Source of the DNA: Prevotella sp.
GTDB lineage: Bacteria > Bacteroidota > Bacteroidia > Bacteroidales > Bacteroidaceae
Length of the DNA stretch: 49,130 nucleotides
Direction: 5' to 3'
Assembly (NCBI GenBank): GCA_003447235.1
Contig: DLZV01000025.1
Span: forward strand, 1 to 49,130
In this document: one piece after another, positions 25,339 through 33,600 of the stretch
Numbering within the stretch: position 1 is the stretch's first letter
How the letters are laid out: every line of letters starts with the position of its first letter
Notes under the pieces: generated by a model
Databases searched by the model: none
What the model was told of the DNA's origin: nothing
What the model saw: only the letters and a program-made list of their open reading frames with translations
Made by a program: the position numbers and the translations under genes

Positions 25339-27354
25339 TTACCATGTCATCTCCCAGCCCAGGCGCACGTTGGTGCCAGGCATGGGATAGTTTTGTATCA
25401 CTTCATACTGCTGGTTGAGCAGGTTGTTGACCTCCAGACTGACGCGACAGGCATATCTTCCCAAGAGACTGAAGGCGTAGCGCAGGGCCACGTCGTGGGT
25501 GTACCAAGGTTGCATCTCGTTGCGAGGCGTGTTCTCCTGCGCGTTCCAGCGCTTGCCAGCATAGATAAAACTGTAGTCCATCCCCCACCCTCCATGCTGC
25601 ACGGAGGCCACGAACGATCCGCTATGGCACGGGACGTAGGCTATCTGATGGCGATAATAGGTCCTGGAGGGAGAGGTCACGTCGCGCGCCTGTTGCCAAG
25701 TGTACTGCGCACGGAGGGTCGCCGACCAAGCGGGCGCAGGCTGCAAGGTGGTCGAAAGAAGCACGTCGGCTCCCCAGATGTGGACCCGCCCGAGGTTGAG
25801 CATCGTCCAGCGAAACTGCTGCCCCTTCGGATAGGCTATGATCTTGTCGGCCACCGTATTATAGTAGGCGTCCATCCGCAAGCCGTAGGCACGCAGCCAT
25901 CCTCTGCCGTCAGGGGTGTCTTCCAAATTGATGCCGACGTCATACTGGTTGGTGCTTTCGGGACGGAGACGCGCATTGCCCATCTCCGCATAGTAGAGAT
26001 CGTTGAAGGTGGGCATACGAAAACTCCGCTTCGCAAAGGCGTGGACCGAGAAGGCACGCGTGGCGAAGGGGTAATAGTTGAGAAAGAAGGCGGGCATGAA
26101 CTCGTGGAGGTGGGCCGACGTGCCACGACGCACACGGTCGGAGACGAACATAGCCGCCAGACTCCCCTGTAAGCGTAGCCGTCCGAGGTCCAAGGCCGTA
26201 GCCACGGCAGCACTATGAGTCAGCCGCGTGGGGAAGGCAAAGCGGTAGGTGTCGGCATTGAGCTTGTTCCAGCGCAGGTCATAGCTCATACTGACTCCCC
26301 AGGCGGGCAAGAGCTGATAGCTATTGCTCGTGGAGAGATAGAACTCCTGCTGCCAATAGCGGTTGTCCACGGGCAAGTGGGTGGTGTCGCGGTCGAGATA
26401 ATGGGTGCGGTAATAAGCATACTTGGCCAGCACCTGAGTGGAGAAGCGGTCGCCAAAGTCTTTCTGCAGTCGGTGCTGGAGGAAGACGTTGGTGTCGTAC
26501 TGTCGCTCACCACGCCGCCACACATTGTTCACGATCGCCCCAGGGATGCCGCGTCCTGAGTCGTAGCAGTAGGCCTTCGTGGTCCAAAAGCCTTGGCGGA
26601 GCAACCCGTGGAGGGTCAGTTCTACTCGCTCCGCGCGCACATCGCCATTCTGCCGTGTGGCCGTCGTGTCATAGGCCACACTCCCGTCAGGAGTCAGCCG
26701 GCGATAGCGGAAGCGGTACTTGCCGCTGGCAGACAGCCATCCTGCCGACAAAGAGACGCTGAGACGGTCGGAAAGCCGCTGTTCCCATAGCGTCGAGAGA
26801 CTCAGCAGGCCCGAAGCGCCCGCCTGCACCTTCGCTTTGAGATGGGTCGGCCGGCCAGGAGAGAAGTGGGGCTGACGCGTGCGGATATAGACGTTGCCCC
26901 CATGGGCGAAGTCGGAGGCCGACTGGAGAAGCGTGCTGCGCTGACCATTATAGACAGCTATCTCCTGGATGTTGTCAAGGCTCAACTGGCCAAGGTCTAT
27001 CTGTCCGTTCTGGGCGTTGCCCAGTTCCACGCCGTCATAGTAGATGCCGACATGCTGCGACCCCATGGATCGGATATTGATGGTCTTGATGCCTCCCACG
27101 CCGCCATAGTCCTTGAGCTGGACGCCCGCAAAATAGCGCAGCGCATCGGCCACCGAACCGCCATCGAGCCGCCTCAGGGCCTCGCCATCAAGCCGCTGGC
27201 CGCCTATCACCATGCGTTGGGCTATTCGCACACCGACCACATCCACATCCTGCAGGGTATGGACACTATCGCCCACGACGGCACGGGCCATCGCGGCAAC
27301 GGGGACGAGCAGGCCAAGCAGCCAAGAAAACATCCTTTTCTTGTACAAACTCAC
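25339..27354 (-). CDS. btuB: TonB-dependent receptor, BtuB-like (cobalamin)
   Basis: An outer-membrane receptor of 671 residues that should import cobalamin using TonB energy. The signal peptide (MFSWLLGLLVPVAAMARA) begins at Met8 of the GTG-initiated form; a GTG at 27354 or ATG at 27333 could start translation. The TonB box region (SVHTLQDVDVVGVRI), plug domain (GSVADALRYFAGVQLKDYGG, TINIRSMGSQHVGIYYDGV) and a barrel to a terminal aromatic strand (VRLGWEMTW) are intact. Its small size (about 650-700) fits BtuB rather than SusC proteins. The cobalamin riboswitch directly upstream decides the substrate assignment. Confidence 0.88.
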   Translation of the reverse strand: MSLYKKRMFSWLLGLLVPVAAMARAVVGDSVHTLQDVDVVGVRIAQRMVIGGQRLDGEALRRLDGGSVADALRYFAGVQLKDYGGVGGIKTINIRSMGSQHVGIYYDGVELGNAQNGQIDLGQLSLDNIQEIAVYNGQRSTLLQSASDFAHGGNVYIRTRQPHFSPGRPTHLKAKVQAGASGLLSLSTLWEQRLSDRLSVSLSAGWLSASGKYRFRYRRLTPDGSVAYDTTATRQNGDVRAERVELTLHGLLRQGFWTTKAYCYDSGRGIPGAIVNNVWRRGERQYDTNVFLQHRLQKDFGDRFSTQVLAKYAYYRTHYLDRDTTHLPVDNRYWQQEFYLSTSNSYQLLPAWGVSMSYDLRWNKLNADTYRFAFPTRLTHSAAVATALDLGRLRLQGSLAAMFVSDRVRRGTSAHLHEFMPAFFLNYYPFATRAFSVHAFAKRSFRMPTFNDLYYAEMGNARLRPESTNQYDVGINLEDTPDGRGWLRAYGLRMDAYYNTVADKIIAYPKGQQFRWTMLNLGRVHIWGADVLLSTTLQPAPAWSATLRAQYTWQQARDVTSPSRTYYRHQIAYVPCHSGSFVASVQHGGWGMDYSFIYAGKRWNAQENTPRNEMQPWYTHDVALRYAFSLLGRYACRVSLEVNNLLNQQYEVIQNYPMPGTNVRLGWEMTW

Positions 27355-27465
27355 TTCCTCTTACTCTGTCTAAAGACTGGCTCCACAATTTCTTTCATGA
27401 TAGAGCCAACCAGAAATATATCTTCCTGCATCGACCTTTCCTCGAAGGCGGCAGGCGCAAGCGCA

Positions 27466-27660
27466 ATGGCAGGTCTTCTGACTCGTTGCCTATAATGGCC
27501 AAACGCCTTCCCCATCGTCCTCGATAGCTCCTCCACAAGAGGGGCGGAGCGGGACGACCAGTGGCTTTGGCCTCCTCGTCTTGCAACATACAGCTGCGGG
27601 ACAGTAGCGGATTCTCACCGCTTTCCCATTTTAATCGCGTCTTTCAGCGAACCGATTGCG
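27466..27660 (-). ncRNA. Cobalamin riboswitch
   Basis: Read on the minus strand, the leader has the B12-box set: GGGAAAGCGGTGAGAATCCG, then CTGTCCCGCAGCTG, and near the 3' end AGAAGACCTGCC, matching the conserved core and B12 box of cobalamin riboswitches. The order and spacing (about 110-120 bases between core and B12 box) fit. It precedes the BtuB-like gene by about 110 bases and should repress the operon when B12 is plentiful. Boundaries are approximate. Confidence 0.9.
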
Positions 27661-27664
27661 GGTG

Positions 27665-27672
27665 CAAAAGTA
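27665..27672 (-). promoter_or_regulatory. -7 element of the B12 operon
   Basis: Minus strand reads TACTTTTG, placing the transcript start just before the riboswitch. No clear upstream TTTG box. Confidence 0.55.
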
Positions 27673-27803
27673 CAAAAAATAATAGAAATAACACGTTTTG
27701 AAAGCAGAATTCCCATCGAGAAGAAACCAAGAAGGCAGCGGCCTTCAGCAACCGACACAATCGCTGAAAGCCACTGTTCCAAAGAAAGGGCGGGAATGGC
27801 AGC

Positions 27804-30497
27804 CTACCCGAAGTAGGCCATGATCTCGTCCATGAAGGGTGTGAGCTGGCGCGGATGGACGACGCCGTGGCGGTCGGTCGTGTTCATGCTGTAGGCCACG
27901 AAGAGCCGACGGCGGGCCCGCGAAAGGGCTACATAAAACTTGCGAGCATCCTCCATATCCTGCTTCTTGTCGCGATTGTAGGCATTGGGATAACGCCCAT
28001 CGACGGCATCGAAGATGATGACGTTGTCGTACTCCAGTCCCTTGGCCTTGTGGACAGTCGTCACATAGATCCGCTCACGGATGCTCCGGCTATTGCAGAA
28101 ATCACTTTCCTTCAGCGTGCTGAGATCGACGATATAGCGTTGGAGCTGAGCGTCGAGACTATTGACCACTTCCTGACGGGGCAGCAGGTCCATCATAATG
28201 TAGCGACAGATATCGTCCAGTTGCGGTATCTCATCCACCTTGTGCTCCTCGACAAAATAGGCATAAGCTCGCCGCAGTTCCTTCACGAGGGCCGGCTGGT
28301 CGGCGTCGGCCTCCAGATCATAGCATCGTGCCATGGCATCCAAATACAAGTCGCCATAGTAGGCGCGGAGTTTGCTGGCAAAGGGGCGCACGCGCGGATG
28401 GGCCAGGAAGTCGGTTTGGGCCTTGACCCTGCTCCGCCCACTCGTTGCACAGTAGTTGACGAGGCTCACGGTGGCCCCCACATCGTCGATGGCCTGATGG
28501 GTGTTGGCCCCCTGCAGGCCCAGTTGGTCGATGAGCGATTCGAGCTTGTAGGACCGAAGATTTCTGTCGAGCAGGCGCATCAGCTTCAACGTGTCGAAGA
28601 CACGGCCCATCGGAATGGGAAGCCTTAGGCCGACGTGGCGCAGGAGGTTGTACCTGAGGATCTGATAGTCGAAACGCACGTTGTGTCCCACCACAGGACG
28701 GTCGCCGACAAAAGCCAGAAACCGTGCCAACGCCTCTTCCGCCTGGAGCAGTTCGCCAGCCGCCATCTTCTGATGATAGAGCGCGTACATCGGGTTTTCT
28801 TTCTCGCCGAGCAGGGTCGGGATGGGGCGGTCGGTCTCAATATAGAGGTCGAGTGGCTCGCCCACTACCCTGCCCTGGCAGACCCGCATGGCAGAGACCT
28901 CGATGATATCGTCATGATAGACGTCCGTACCCGTGGTCTCGGTGTCGAAAACCACGATTTCGCCTCCATCGTATGCCTTGAGAAACTCCTGGAGGTAGGT
29001 GGTGCCGTCGTAGCGCAGGAGGTCGTCGGGCGTAAGGGCAAGCTGGAGAAGTTTTCGAGAGAAACGCCGCGCAAGGGAGTGGGTGTCGAAAACGCCGACA
29101 CCGCGCAGGATACGCGCCCAGGGGATGAAGTTGTGCTCGTTGGAGAGCACGGATAGGTGGGCAAAGAGCAGGCGCACGTCGGGTGTGTCGAAGAGGTCGC
29201 GCCCCGACACCTTGAAGTGGGTGAGGCCTTGGTCGGTGAGCGACTGCGAGACACGGTTGGCATCGGCATTGGAACTGACGACAACGGCGGTCGTCCCCTG
29301 TGTCTGGAGCTCCTGCACCTTCTCACAGATCAGCCGTATCTCGTCCTCCATCGTGGCGCCATAGATGATTTGGAGGTCGCCAGGCTGCGCTTGCTCGTCG
29401 TTGCCAGCCAAAGGCAGGAGCTCGGGGTCGATGCCCAACTGTGCCTCTGCGTAGCGATTGAGGACGCCGAGCAGATAGCTGGGCGCACGATGGTTCTGAC
29501 GCAGATGGTGGATGTGGCCTTTGCAGCGCAACTTGATCTCGTTGAGTCGCTCCACCTTCGCCCCCATGAAGGAGAAGATGGCTTGCTGCTCGTCGCCGAG
29601 AAAGAGCACCGTGGCGCGTTCTTTCGCCGTCAGCAGGTCGATGATGGCGAGCTGCATGGCGTTGAGGTCCTGCACCTCATCGACCTGTATCCAGCGATAC
29701 CTGCGCAGTCGGCCCTGCATGTCCGCCCTATAGGCATCATAGGTCTTCAGCAAGAGGTCTTCGAAGTCGAGGATGTGGTTGTCGGCCTTGTATTCGGCAT
29801 AGCGACGGGCATAGTACATTTTCTTCAACAAAGTCCGCACCTTGCCTGCCACCTCGCGAGGAGCAGCATCGGCATCGTCGAAGTAGTTTTCCGCACAGGG
29901 ATAGATCTCGATGAGAGCCTCGACGGCAAAAGGCTTCTTCTGGCGATTGCAGAGATAGCGGAGCGCTTCGCGGTCGCCCTCGGTCAGCGCCTCGGGATGC
30001 AGATACAGACTCCACGGATGGTCGTGGTGCATCTGGTCCATGAGGTGGGAGAAGAAGAGTATCTGCTGGTAGTTGCGGCTGGACTGGTAGTCGCGGATCA
30101 CGCGCTCCTCATCGTCGTGGGTGTAGTCGGCCAGGATGCTGATGGTCTCCTCGTCGCTGACGATGGACGAGTCGGCGGGCACTACCTGCTGCTCGAAAAG
30201 GAAGCGGGAACAGAAATGGTGGACGTTGCCCACATGGAGCGGCCCTAAGTCCTCGCCGTCCATCACCTCGCCGATGCGGTTGATCATCCCGCGGGCGGCG
30301 CGGTTGGTGAACGTCAGGCAGAGCATGTCCTCGAAGCCCACCCCGTGGCTGTGGGCCCAGCGCACGCGGGAGGCCAGGATGTGGGTCTTGCCGCAGCCCG
30401 GAGGGGCCAGCACGAGGTGGTGGCCTTCCTGGGCCATGACGACGGGACGCTGGCTTTCGTCCAGCGTACTGAGTATTTCGGTTTCTTGGTCGGTCAT
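27804..30497 (-). CDS. UvrD/Rep-type helicase with an inserted DnaQ-like 3'-5' exonuclease
   Basis: An 897-residue superfamily 1 DNA helicase. Walker A APPGCGKT is at residues 31-38; LCLTFTNRAARGM (motif Ia), the VDEVQDLNAMQ Walker B segment and LGDEQQAIFSFMGA follow, and VYVTTVHKAKGLEYDNVIIFD (motif V) and ALSRARRRLFVAYS (motif VI) lie near the end. Between the two helicase halves, about residues 505-680, is a DEDD exonuclease: VVFDTETTGTDVYHDDIIEV, VGHNVRFDYQILRYN and THQAIDDVGAT. One polypeptide can thus unwind and degrade DNA, suggesting repair. The ATG at 30497 is chosen because the promoter at 30519-30550 excludes longer starts. Confidence 0.9.
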   Translation of the reverse strand: MTDQETEILSTLDESQRPVVMAQEGHHLVLAPPGCGKTHILASRVRWAHSHGVGFEDMLCLTFTNRAARGMINRIGEVMDGEDLGPLHVGNVHHFCSRFLFEQQVVPADSSIVSDEETISILADYTHDDEERVIRDYQSSRNYQQILFFSHLMDQMHHDHPWSLYLHPEALTEGDREALRYLCNRQKKPFAVEALIEIYPCAENYFDDADAAPREVAGKVRTLLKKMYYARRYAEYKADNHILDFEDLLLKTYDAYRADMQGRLRRYRWIQVDEVQDLNAMQLAIIDLLTAKERATVLFLGDEQQAIFSFMGAKVERLNEIKLRCKGHIHHLRQNHRAPSYLLGVLNRYAEAQLGIDPELLPLAGNDEQAQPGDLQIIYGATMEDEIRLICEKVQELQTQGTTAVVVSSNADANRVSQSLTDQGLTHFKVSGRDLFDTPDVRLLFAHLSVLSNEHNFIPWARILRGVGVFDTHSLARRFSRKLLQLALTPDDLLRYDGTTYLQEFLKAYDGGEIVVFDTETTGTDVYHDDIIEVSAMRVCQGRVVGEPLDLYIETDRPIPTLLGEKENPMYALYHQKMAAGELLQAEEALARFLAFVGDRPVVGHNVRFDYQILRYNLLRHVGLRLPIPMGRVFDTLKLMRLLDRNLRSYKLESLIDQLGLQGANTHQAIDDVGATVSLVNYCATSGRSRVKAQTDFLAHPRVRPFASKLRAYYGDLYLDAMARCYDLEADADQPALVKELRRAYAYFVEEHKVDEIPQLDDICRYIMMDLLPRQEVVNSLDAQLQRYIVDLSTLKESDFCNSRSIRERIYVTTVHKAKGLEYDNVIIFDAVDGRYPNAYNRDKKQDMEDARKFYVALSRARRRLFVAYSMNTTDRHGVVHPRQLTPFMDEIMAYFG

Positions 30498-30518
30498 GAT
30501 TTGATGGTAATTGTTTCG

Positions 30519-30550
30519 CAAAGGTAAACTTTTTCCTCGATTCTTGCAAA
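30519..30550 (-). promoter_or_regulatory. Consensus promoter of the helicase gene
   Basis: Minus strand: TTTG (30550-30547), 20 bases, TACCTTTG (30526-30519). Exact Bacteroidota consensus, 22 bases before the ATG. Confidence 0.85.
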
Positions 30551-30599
30551 AATTCAATTCCTTTTTCGTAACTTCGCAGAATCAAATAAAAACCGAATC

Positions 30600-31178
30600 A
30601 TGATACAGATTGAAAATGCGAGAAAGGAGGATGCGCCGGTCATCGCTCCTATGATCATGGAGGCTATGAACCTGGAGTGCTGCCAGTGGTTTGCAGGCCC
30701 CAACCACACGCTGGAAGAGTTTGAACAGTTGATGACGCGCCTCGTCGCCATGGAGGAGAGCCAATACTCCTACCGCAACACGCTCGTGGCGATAGACCAC
30801 GGGGCGGAGGCTTGTCGGACCGTGGCGGGTGTCTGCGTCAGCTACGACGGCGCCCTGCTGCGCCCACTGCGGCGCGCCTTTATCAAGGAAGCCCTGGAGA
30901 CGTTTGGCATCGACTATAGCGACATGGGCGACGAGACGGCTGCTGGAGAACTCTATATCGACACGGTCTGCGTGCGCGCCGACTACCGCGGCCACGGCAT
31001 TGCCGGCCAACTGCTGATGGCCACGGTGGAGAAAGGCCGAGGGATGGGACTGCCCACAGGACTGCTCGTGGACGACGGCAATCCCAAGGCCGAAAGGCTC
31101 TATCGGCGCCTCGGCTTCGAGGTGGTGGGCGACGACTGCTGGGGCGGCCACAAGATGCACAGGATGCGCAGGCAGTAA
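30600..31178 (+). CDS. GNAT-family N-acetyltransferase
   Basis: The 192-residue protein transfers an acetyl group from acetyl-CoA to an amine. The C-terminal half has the GNAT pattern: LYIDTVCVRADYRGHGIAGQL (strand 4 and the Q/RxxGxG/A pyrophosphate loop), then PTGLLVDDGNPKAERLYRRLGF (strand 5 to helix 4). The substrate cannot be told. It is divergent from the helicase gene and convergent to rplT, with a shared hairpin at its 3' end. A weak -7 box, TAACTTCG, lies at 30569-30576. Confidence 0.88.
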   Translation: MIQIENARKEDAPVIAPMIMEAMNLECCQWFAGPNHTLEEFEQLMTRLVAMEESQYSYRNTLVAIDHGAEACRTVAGVCVSYDGALLRPLRRAFIKEALETFGIDYSDMGDETAAGELYIDTVCVRADYRGHGIAGQLLMATVEKGRGMGLPTGLLVDDGNPKAERLYRRLGFEVVGDDCWGGHKMHRMRRQ

Positions 31179-31193
31179 AACCGAACTGAAGAA

Positions 31194-31227
31194 AAGCCGC
31201 AACCTCCACGATGGAAGATTGCGGCTT
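31194..31227. terminator. Bidirectional terminator
   Basis: AAGCCGCAA (31194-31202) and TTGCGGCTT (31219-31227) form 9 perfect pairs, with TCC/GGA pairing inside. It serves the acetyltransferase (plus) and rplT (minus). Confidence 0.8.
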
Positions 31228-31254
31228 GCTTGTTGGCGTATGTAAGGCTAAACC

Positions 31255-31599
31255 TTATTTCACTCTATCGACGATGGCCTTGAAAGCCTCGGGGTTGTTG
31301 ACAGCGAGGTCAGCGAGCACCTTGCGGTTGATCTCGATACCATTCTTGTGGAGCGCACCCATGAGCTGGCTGTAGCTCATATCATAGAGGCGAGCGGCAG
31401 CGTTGATACGCTGGATCCACAGAGCGCGGAAGTTGCGCTTCTTGTTACGACGGTCGCGGTAAGCATAAGTGAGACCCTTCTCATAGGCGTTCTTGGCTAC
31501 CGTCCAGACGTTCTTGCGGGCACCAAAGTAACCTTTGGTTTGCTTCAGAATCTTGGTTCTCTTGGCCTTAGAGGCAACATGATTTACTGATCTTGGCAT
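31255..31599 (-). CDS. rplT: Ribosomal protein L20
   Basis: A 114-residue, basic 23S rRNA-binding protein of the large subunit, needed for early assembly. MPRSVNHVASKAKRTKILK and the KNVWTVAKNAYEKGLTYAYRDRR segment are characteristic, and the length is standard. It is last in infC-rpmI-rplT, 42 bases after rpmI, and is followed by a hairpin. Confidence 0.98.
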   Translation of the reverse strand: MPRSVNHVASKAKRTKILKQTKGYFGARKNVWTVAKNAYEKGLTYAYRDRRNKKRNFRALWIQRINAAARLYDMSYSQLMGALHKNGIEINRKVLADLAVNNPEAFKAIVDRVK

Positions 31600-31641
31600 A
31601 GTTTTCTTTTCCTTTTAATGTTGAACGACTAAGTGATAGAA

Positions 31642-31839
31642 TTAACGCAGATTGAGAAGATCCTTTACCTGCTTGAGGTTGGTACGGTCAACGAGGGTTG
31701 AACCGACCAGGTTGCGCTTCTGCTTCTTGGTCTTCTTAGTCAGAATGTGACTGTGGTAAGCATGACGTCTTTTGATCTTACCAGTTCCGGTGAACGAGAA
31801 ACGCTTCTTGGCACCGGAGTTTGTCTTCAACTTTGGCAT
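31642..31839 (-). CDS. rpmI: Ribosomal protein L35
   Basis: A 65-residue basic protein of the large subunit. MPKLKTNSGAKKRFSFTGTG and RRHAYHSHILTKKTKKQKRNL are the conserved blocks. It lies between infC and rplT as in most bacteria, 90 bases after infC. Confidence 0.98.
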   Translation of the reverse strand: MPKLKTNSGAKKRFSFTGTGKIKRRHAYHSHILTKKTKKQKRNLVGSTLVDRTNLKQVKDLLNLR

Positions 31840-31929
31840 TTTTTTAATCCTTTTATTTATGATACTTTAATTTAGGTGGCAACGTATATACCAGGACGTT
31901 ACGCACTCTTTTCTTGATCTCTTGTGGGC

Positions 31930-32625
31930 TTATTCCCCCTTGGCCAGCTTCTTCAGGGCCTCAGCGCCATTCTTGGCGTTGGCGAAGAGCCCGCTGTTCT
32001 CGGCCACGTCCTTGTCGTGCTGCTCCTGCTCGATCTCGGCAGCCACCTTGGCCTGGGCCTCGGCATTCTCGCGGTCGCGCTTCTGCTGGCTCTTCTTCTG
32101 TACGCTCACCTTCTTGGGTGCAAGATAGAGGAACATGCGCTTTCCTTCGAGCTTCGGAAGCTGCTCTACCTTGGCATACTCCTCCAAGTCGTTGGCAAAG
32201 CGGAGCAAAAGCACCTCACCCTGCTCCTTGAAGAGGATACTACGGCCACGGAAGAAAACGTAGGCGCGTACCTTGTTGCCTTCGTTGAGGAACTCGATGG
32301 CGTGCTTGAGCTTGAACTGGTAGTCGTGCTCGTCGGTCTGGGGTCCGAAACGTATCTCCTTCACCTCCTGACGCACCTGTTTCTGCTTCAATTCCTTCTG
32401 GCGACGCTTCTGCTGATAGAGGAACTTGGAATAGTCGATGAGACGACAAACAGGCGGCTGGGCATTCGGAGAGATCTCGACCAGATCGACACCTTGCTGC
32501 CGAGCGAGGTCCAAGGCTTTCCGCGTAGGCATCACTTCGGAGCCTTCGTCAGACACAACACGCACTTCCCGAACGTGAATTTTCTCATTCACGCGGTACT
32601 GTAATTTCATTTTGTCATTCTTCAT
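31930..32625 (-). CDS. infC: Translation initiation factor IF-3
   Basis: Binds the 30S subunit and controls start-codon choice. The 231-residue product begins MKNDKMKLQYRVNEKI, has the N-domain signature VDLVEISPNAQPPVCRLIDY and linker/C-domain segments KEIRFGPQTDEHDYQFK. The C-terminus extends past the E. coli length with a Lys/Gln/Glu-rich helix (about 185-231), as in other Bacteroidota. The start codon is ATG rather than the AUU used by E. coli infC. thrS, the usual upstream neighbour, is missing. It has its own consensus promoter. Confidence 0.97.
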   Translation of the reverse strand: MKNDKMKLQYRVNEKIHVREVRVVSDEGSEVMPTRKALDLARQQGVDLVEISPNAQPPVCRLIDYSKFLYQQKRRQKELKQKQVRQEVKEIRFGPQTDEHDYQFKLKHAIEFLNEGNKVRAYVFFRGRSILFKEQGEVLLLRFANDLEEYAKVEQLPKLEGKRMFLYLAPKKVSVQKKSQQKRDRENAEAQAKVAAEIEQEQHDKDVAENSGLFANAKNGAEALKKLAKGE

Positions 32626-32652
32626 TCAACTGTTTTTGTTCAAAATCAGGCG

Positions 32653-32684
32653 CAAAGGTACTGCTTTTCCGTGAATTAGCCAAA
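32653..32684 (-). promoter_or_regulatory. Consensus promoter of infC-rpmI-rplT
   Basis: Minus strand: TTTG (32684-32681), 20 bases, TACCTTTG (32660-32653), 28 bases before the infC ATG. Confidence 0.88.
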
Positions 32685-32690
32685 TATTTT

Positions 32691-32721
32691 TGCAAGAAAA
32701 TCCCACTTCATGGGTCTTGCA
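32691..32721 (-). terminator. Hairpin between the structured RNA and the infC promoter
   Basis: TGCAAGA (32691-32697) and TCTTGCA (32715-32721) pair, with CCC/GGG inside. On the minus strand it is followed by AAAATATTT, a weak terminator at best; it could end the upstream RNA. Confidence 0.4.
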
Positions 32722-32724
32722 GAG

Positions 32725-33150
32725 ATTCTTCTCTCAAAAAATTACTAAAGTCCTGTCAATACATTTATTGGTTCATCGGGGAAACGAAATTCCACGCTCC
32801 AAGATCGGCGTACCGCGGCGTGGCAAAGAAGTGGAGAACTACGCTCTCGACGAGTGCCGAATCCTTGGAAGCGGGCTGGCTGCCCTCGGCCTTAGCCTGG
32901 CTAATACGGACCTTTGCTCGAGTTTGACCTCGAAGAGACTGGGGTTGACGGCTCGTGCCGTGATGCTATAGCTGATCATAGTGCTGAGGTTTTAAAGGTG
33001 TTGAAAAGCTGGGGTTTATCTCTCTCAGAAATGGGGACCTTGCCGATGATAGCTTAAGACTGGCGCCACTAATTGCTTATCCCTCGCCCCCGTCGTAAGG
33101 AACGCCCGTCGCGGGCCCTCTACGGAATTGTTCCGCAAGCCTCAATTTCC
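32725..33150 (-). ncRNA. Probable structured non-coding RNA, family unknown
   Basis: A stretch of about 425 bases, GC-rich compared with the flanking AT-rich spacer, transcribed from an exact consensus promoter (33156-33187), with no open reading frame of note on that strand. Perfect local helices include 33123-33127/33131-33135 (CGGAA/TTCCG), 33104-33108/33112-33116 (GCCCG/CGGGC), 32948-32952/32957-32961 (ACGGC/GCCGT), 32892-32896/32900-32904 (TTAGC/GCTAA), 32856-32860/32886-32890 (GCCGA/TCGGC) and 32792-32797/32818-32823 (CCACGC/GCGTGG). RNase P RNA (no GAGGAAAGTCC) and tmRNA (no tRNA-like end) signatures are missing. It may be a stand-alone RNA or a long leader of infC. Ends are approximate. 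Confidence 0.6.
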
Positions 33151-33155
33151 GGGCA

Positions 33156-33187
33156 CAAAGTTACGAAGAACATTTCACGCCACCAAA
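33156..33187 (-). promoter_or_regulatory. Consensus promoter of the structured RNA
   Basis: Minus strand: TTTG (33187-33184), 20 bases, TAACTTTG (33163-33156). Predicts a transcript beginning near 33150 with no start codon for any plausible protein. Confidence 0.85.
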
Positions 33188-33224
33188 TAAAATAACAAAT
33201 ATTTTTCAACTTTTTTCATCGCAG

Positions 33225-33252
33225 CAAAAAAGGCACATAGCAAGGCTATGTG
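33225..33252 (-). terminator. Minus-strand terminator with no obvious gene before it
   Basis: CACATAGC (33234-33241) and GCTATGTG (33245-33252) pair around a 3-base loop; on the minus strand the stem is followed by CCTTTTTTG. The nearest upstream minus-strand gene already has a terminator at 33899-33946, so this one appears to serve a transcript from within 33.25-33.9 kb. Confidence 0.7.
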
Positions 33253-33330
33253 ATACTCCTACTTGCACACGGAACATTCTTTACAGTTATATTCTTTGCA
33301 GAGTGAGCAAGCGTGAGAAGTGGGAAATCC

Positions 33331-33376
33331 TTAACGTAACATGTAACAATGTAACAATGTAACAATGTAACAATGC
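33331..33376 (+). repeat. ATGTAACA tandem array, copy 1
   Basis: Begins TTAACGTAACATGTAAC and continues as AATGTAAC units of 8 to 9 bases. The eight bases before it (AAATCC and flank) are shared with copy 3. Confidence 0.9.
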
Positions 33377-33528
33377 GAATCTACTCGTACCCCCTGTGGC
33401 GCCCTGGAAAGCAGAATGGGTTTGCACTATAAATCCGAGGTGGCACGAATGAGGCTTGCCCCTCCTTCCCAAAAAACAGTTTTCATGAAGAGGCATTGTT
33501 GCCTGCTTCGTTGAAGAGCCATTGCCAC

Positions 33529-33572
33529 CAATGTTACAATGTTACAATGTTACATGTTACATGTTACATTAA
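33529..33572 (-). repeat. ATGTAACA tandem array, copy 2 (inverted)
   Basis: On the minus strand it begins TTAATGTAACATGTAAC and continues as ATTGTAAC units, the same cassette as copy 1 in opposite orientation; copies 1 and 2 could pair into a long hairpin. Confidence 0.9.
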
Positions 33573-33600
33573 GGAAAATCCAACTTGGGCATTCCCGGGC

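Noticed and set aside
32820..32860. Plus-strand sequence AACTACGCTCTCG resembling the tag-coding part of Bacteroidota tmRNA
   Set aside because: The frame continues with no stop for dozens of codons, there is no tRNA-like end or GGTTCGA-type arm, and the consensus promoter drives the opposite strand. Treated as chance similarity.
32690..32971. Plus-strand reading frame of 93 codons
   Set aside because: Antisense to the probable RNA, no promoter in that direction and no protein-like composition.
32725..33150. RNase P RNA as the identity of the structured RNA
   Set aside because: The near-universal GAGGAAAGTCC block and its 3' partner are missing on both strands.
33287..33496. Minus-strand reading frame of 69 codons
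   Set aside because: It translates part of the ATGTAACA array and has no recognisable start signals; repeat translation rather than a gene.
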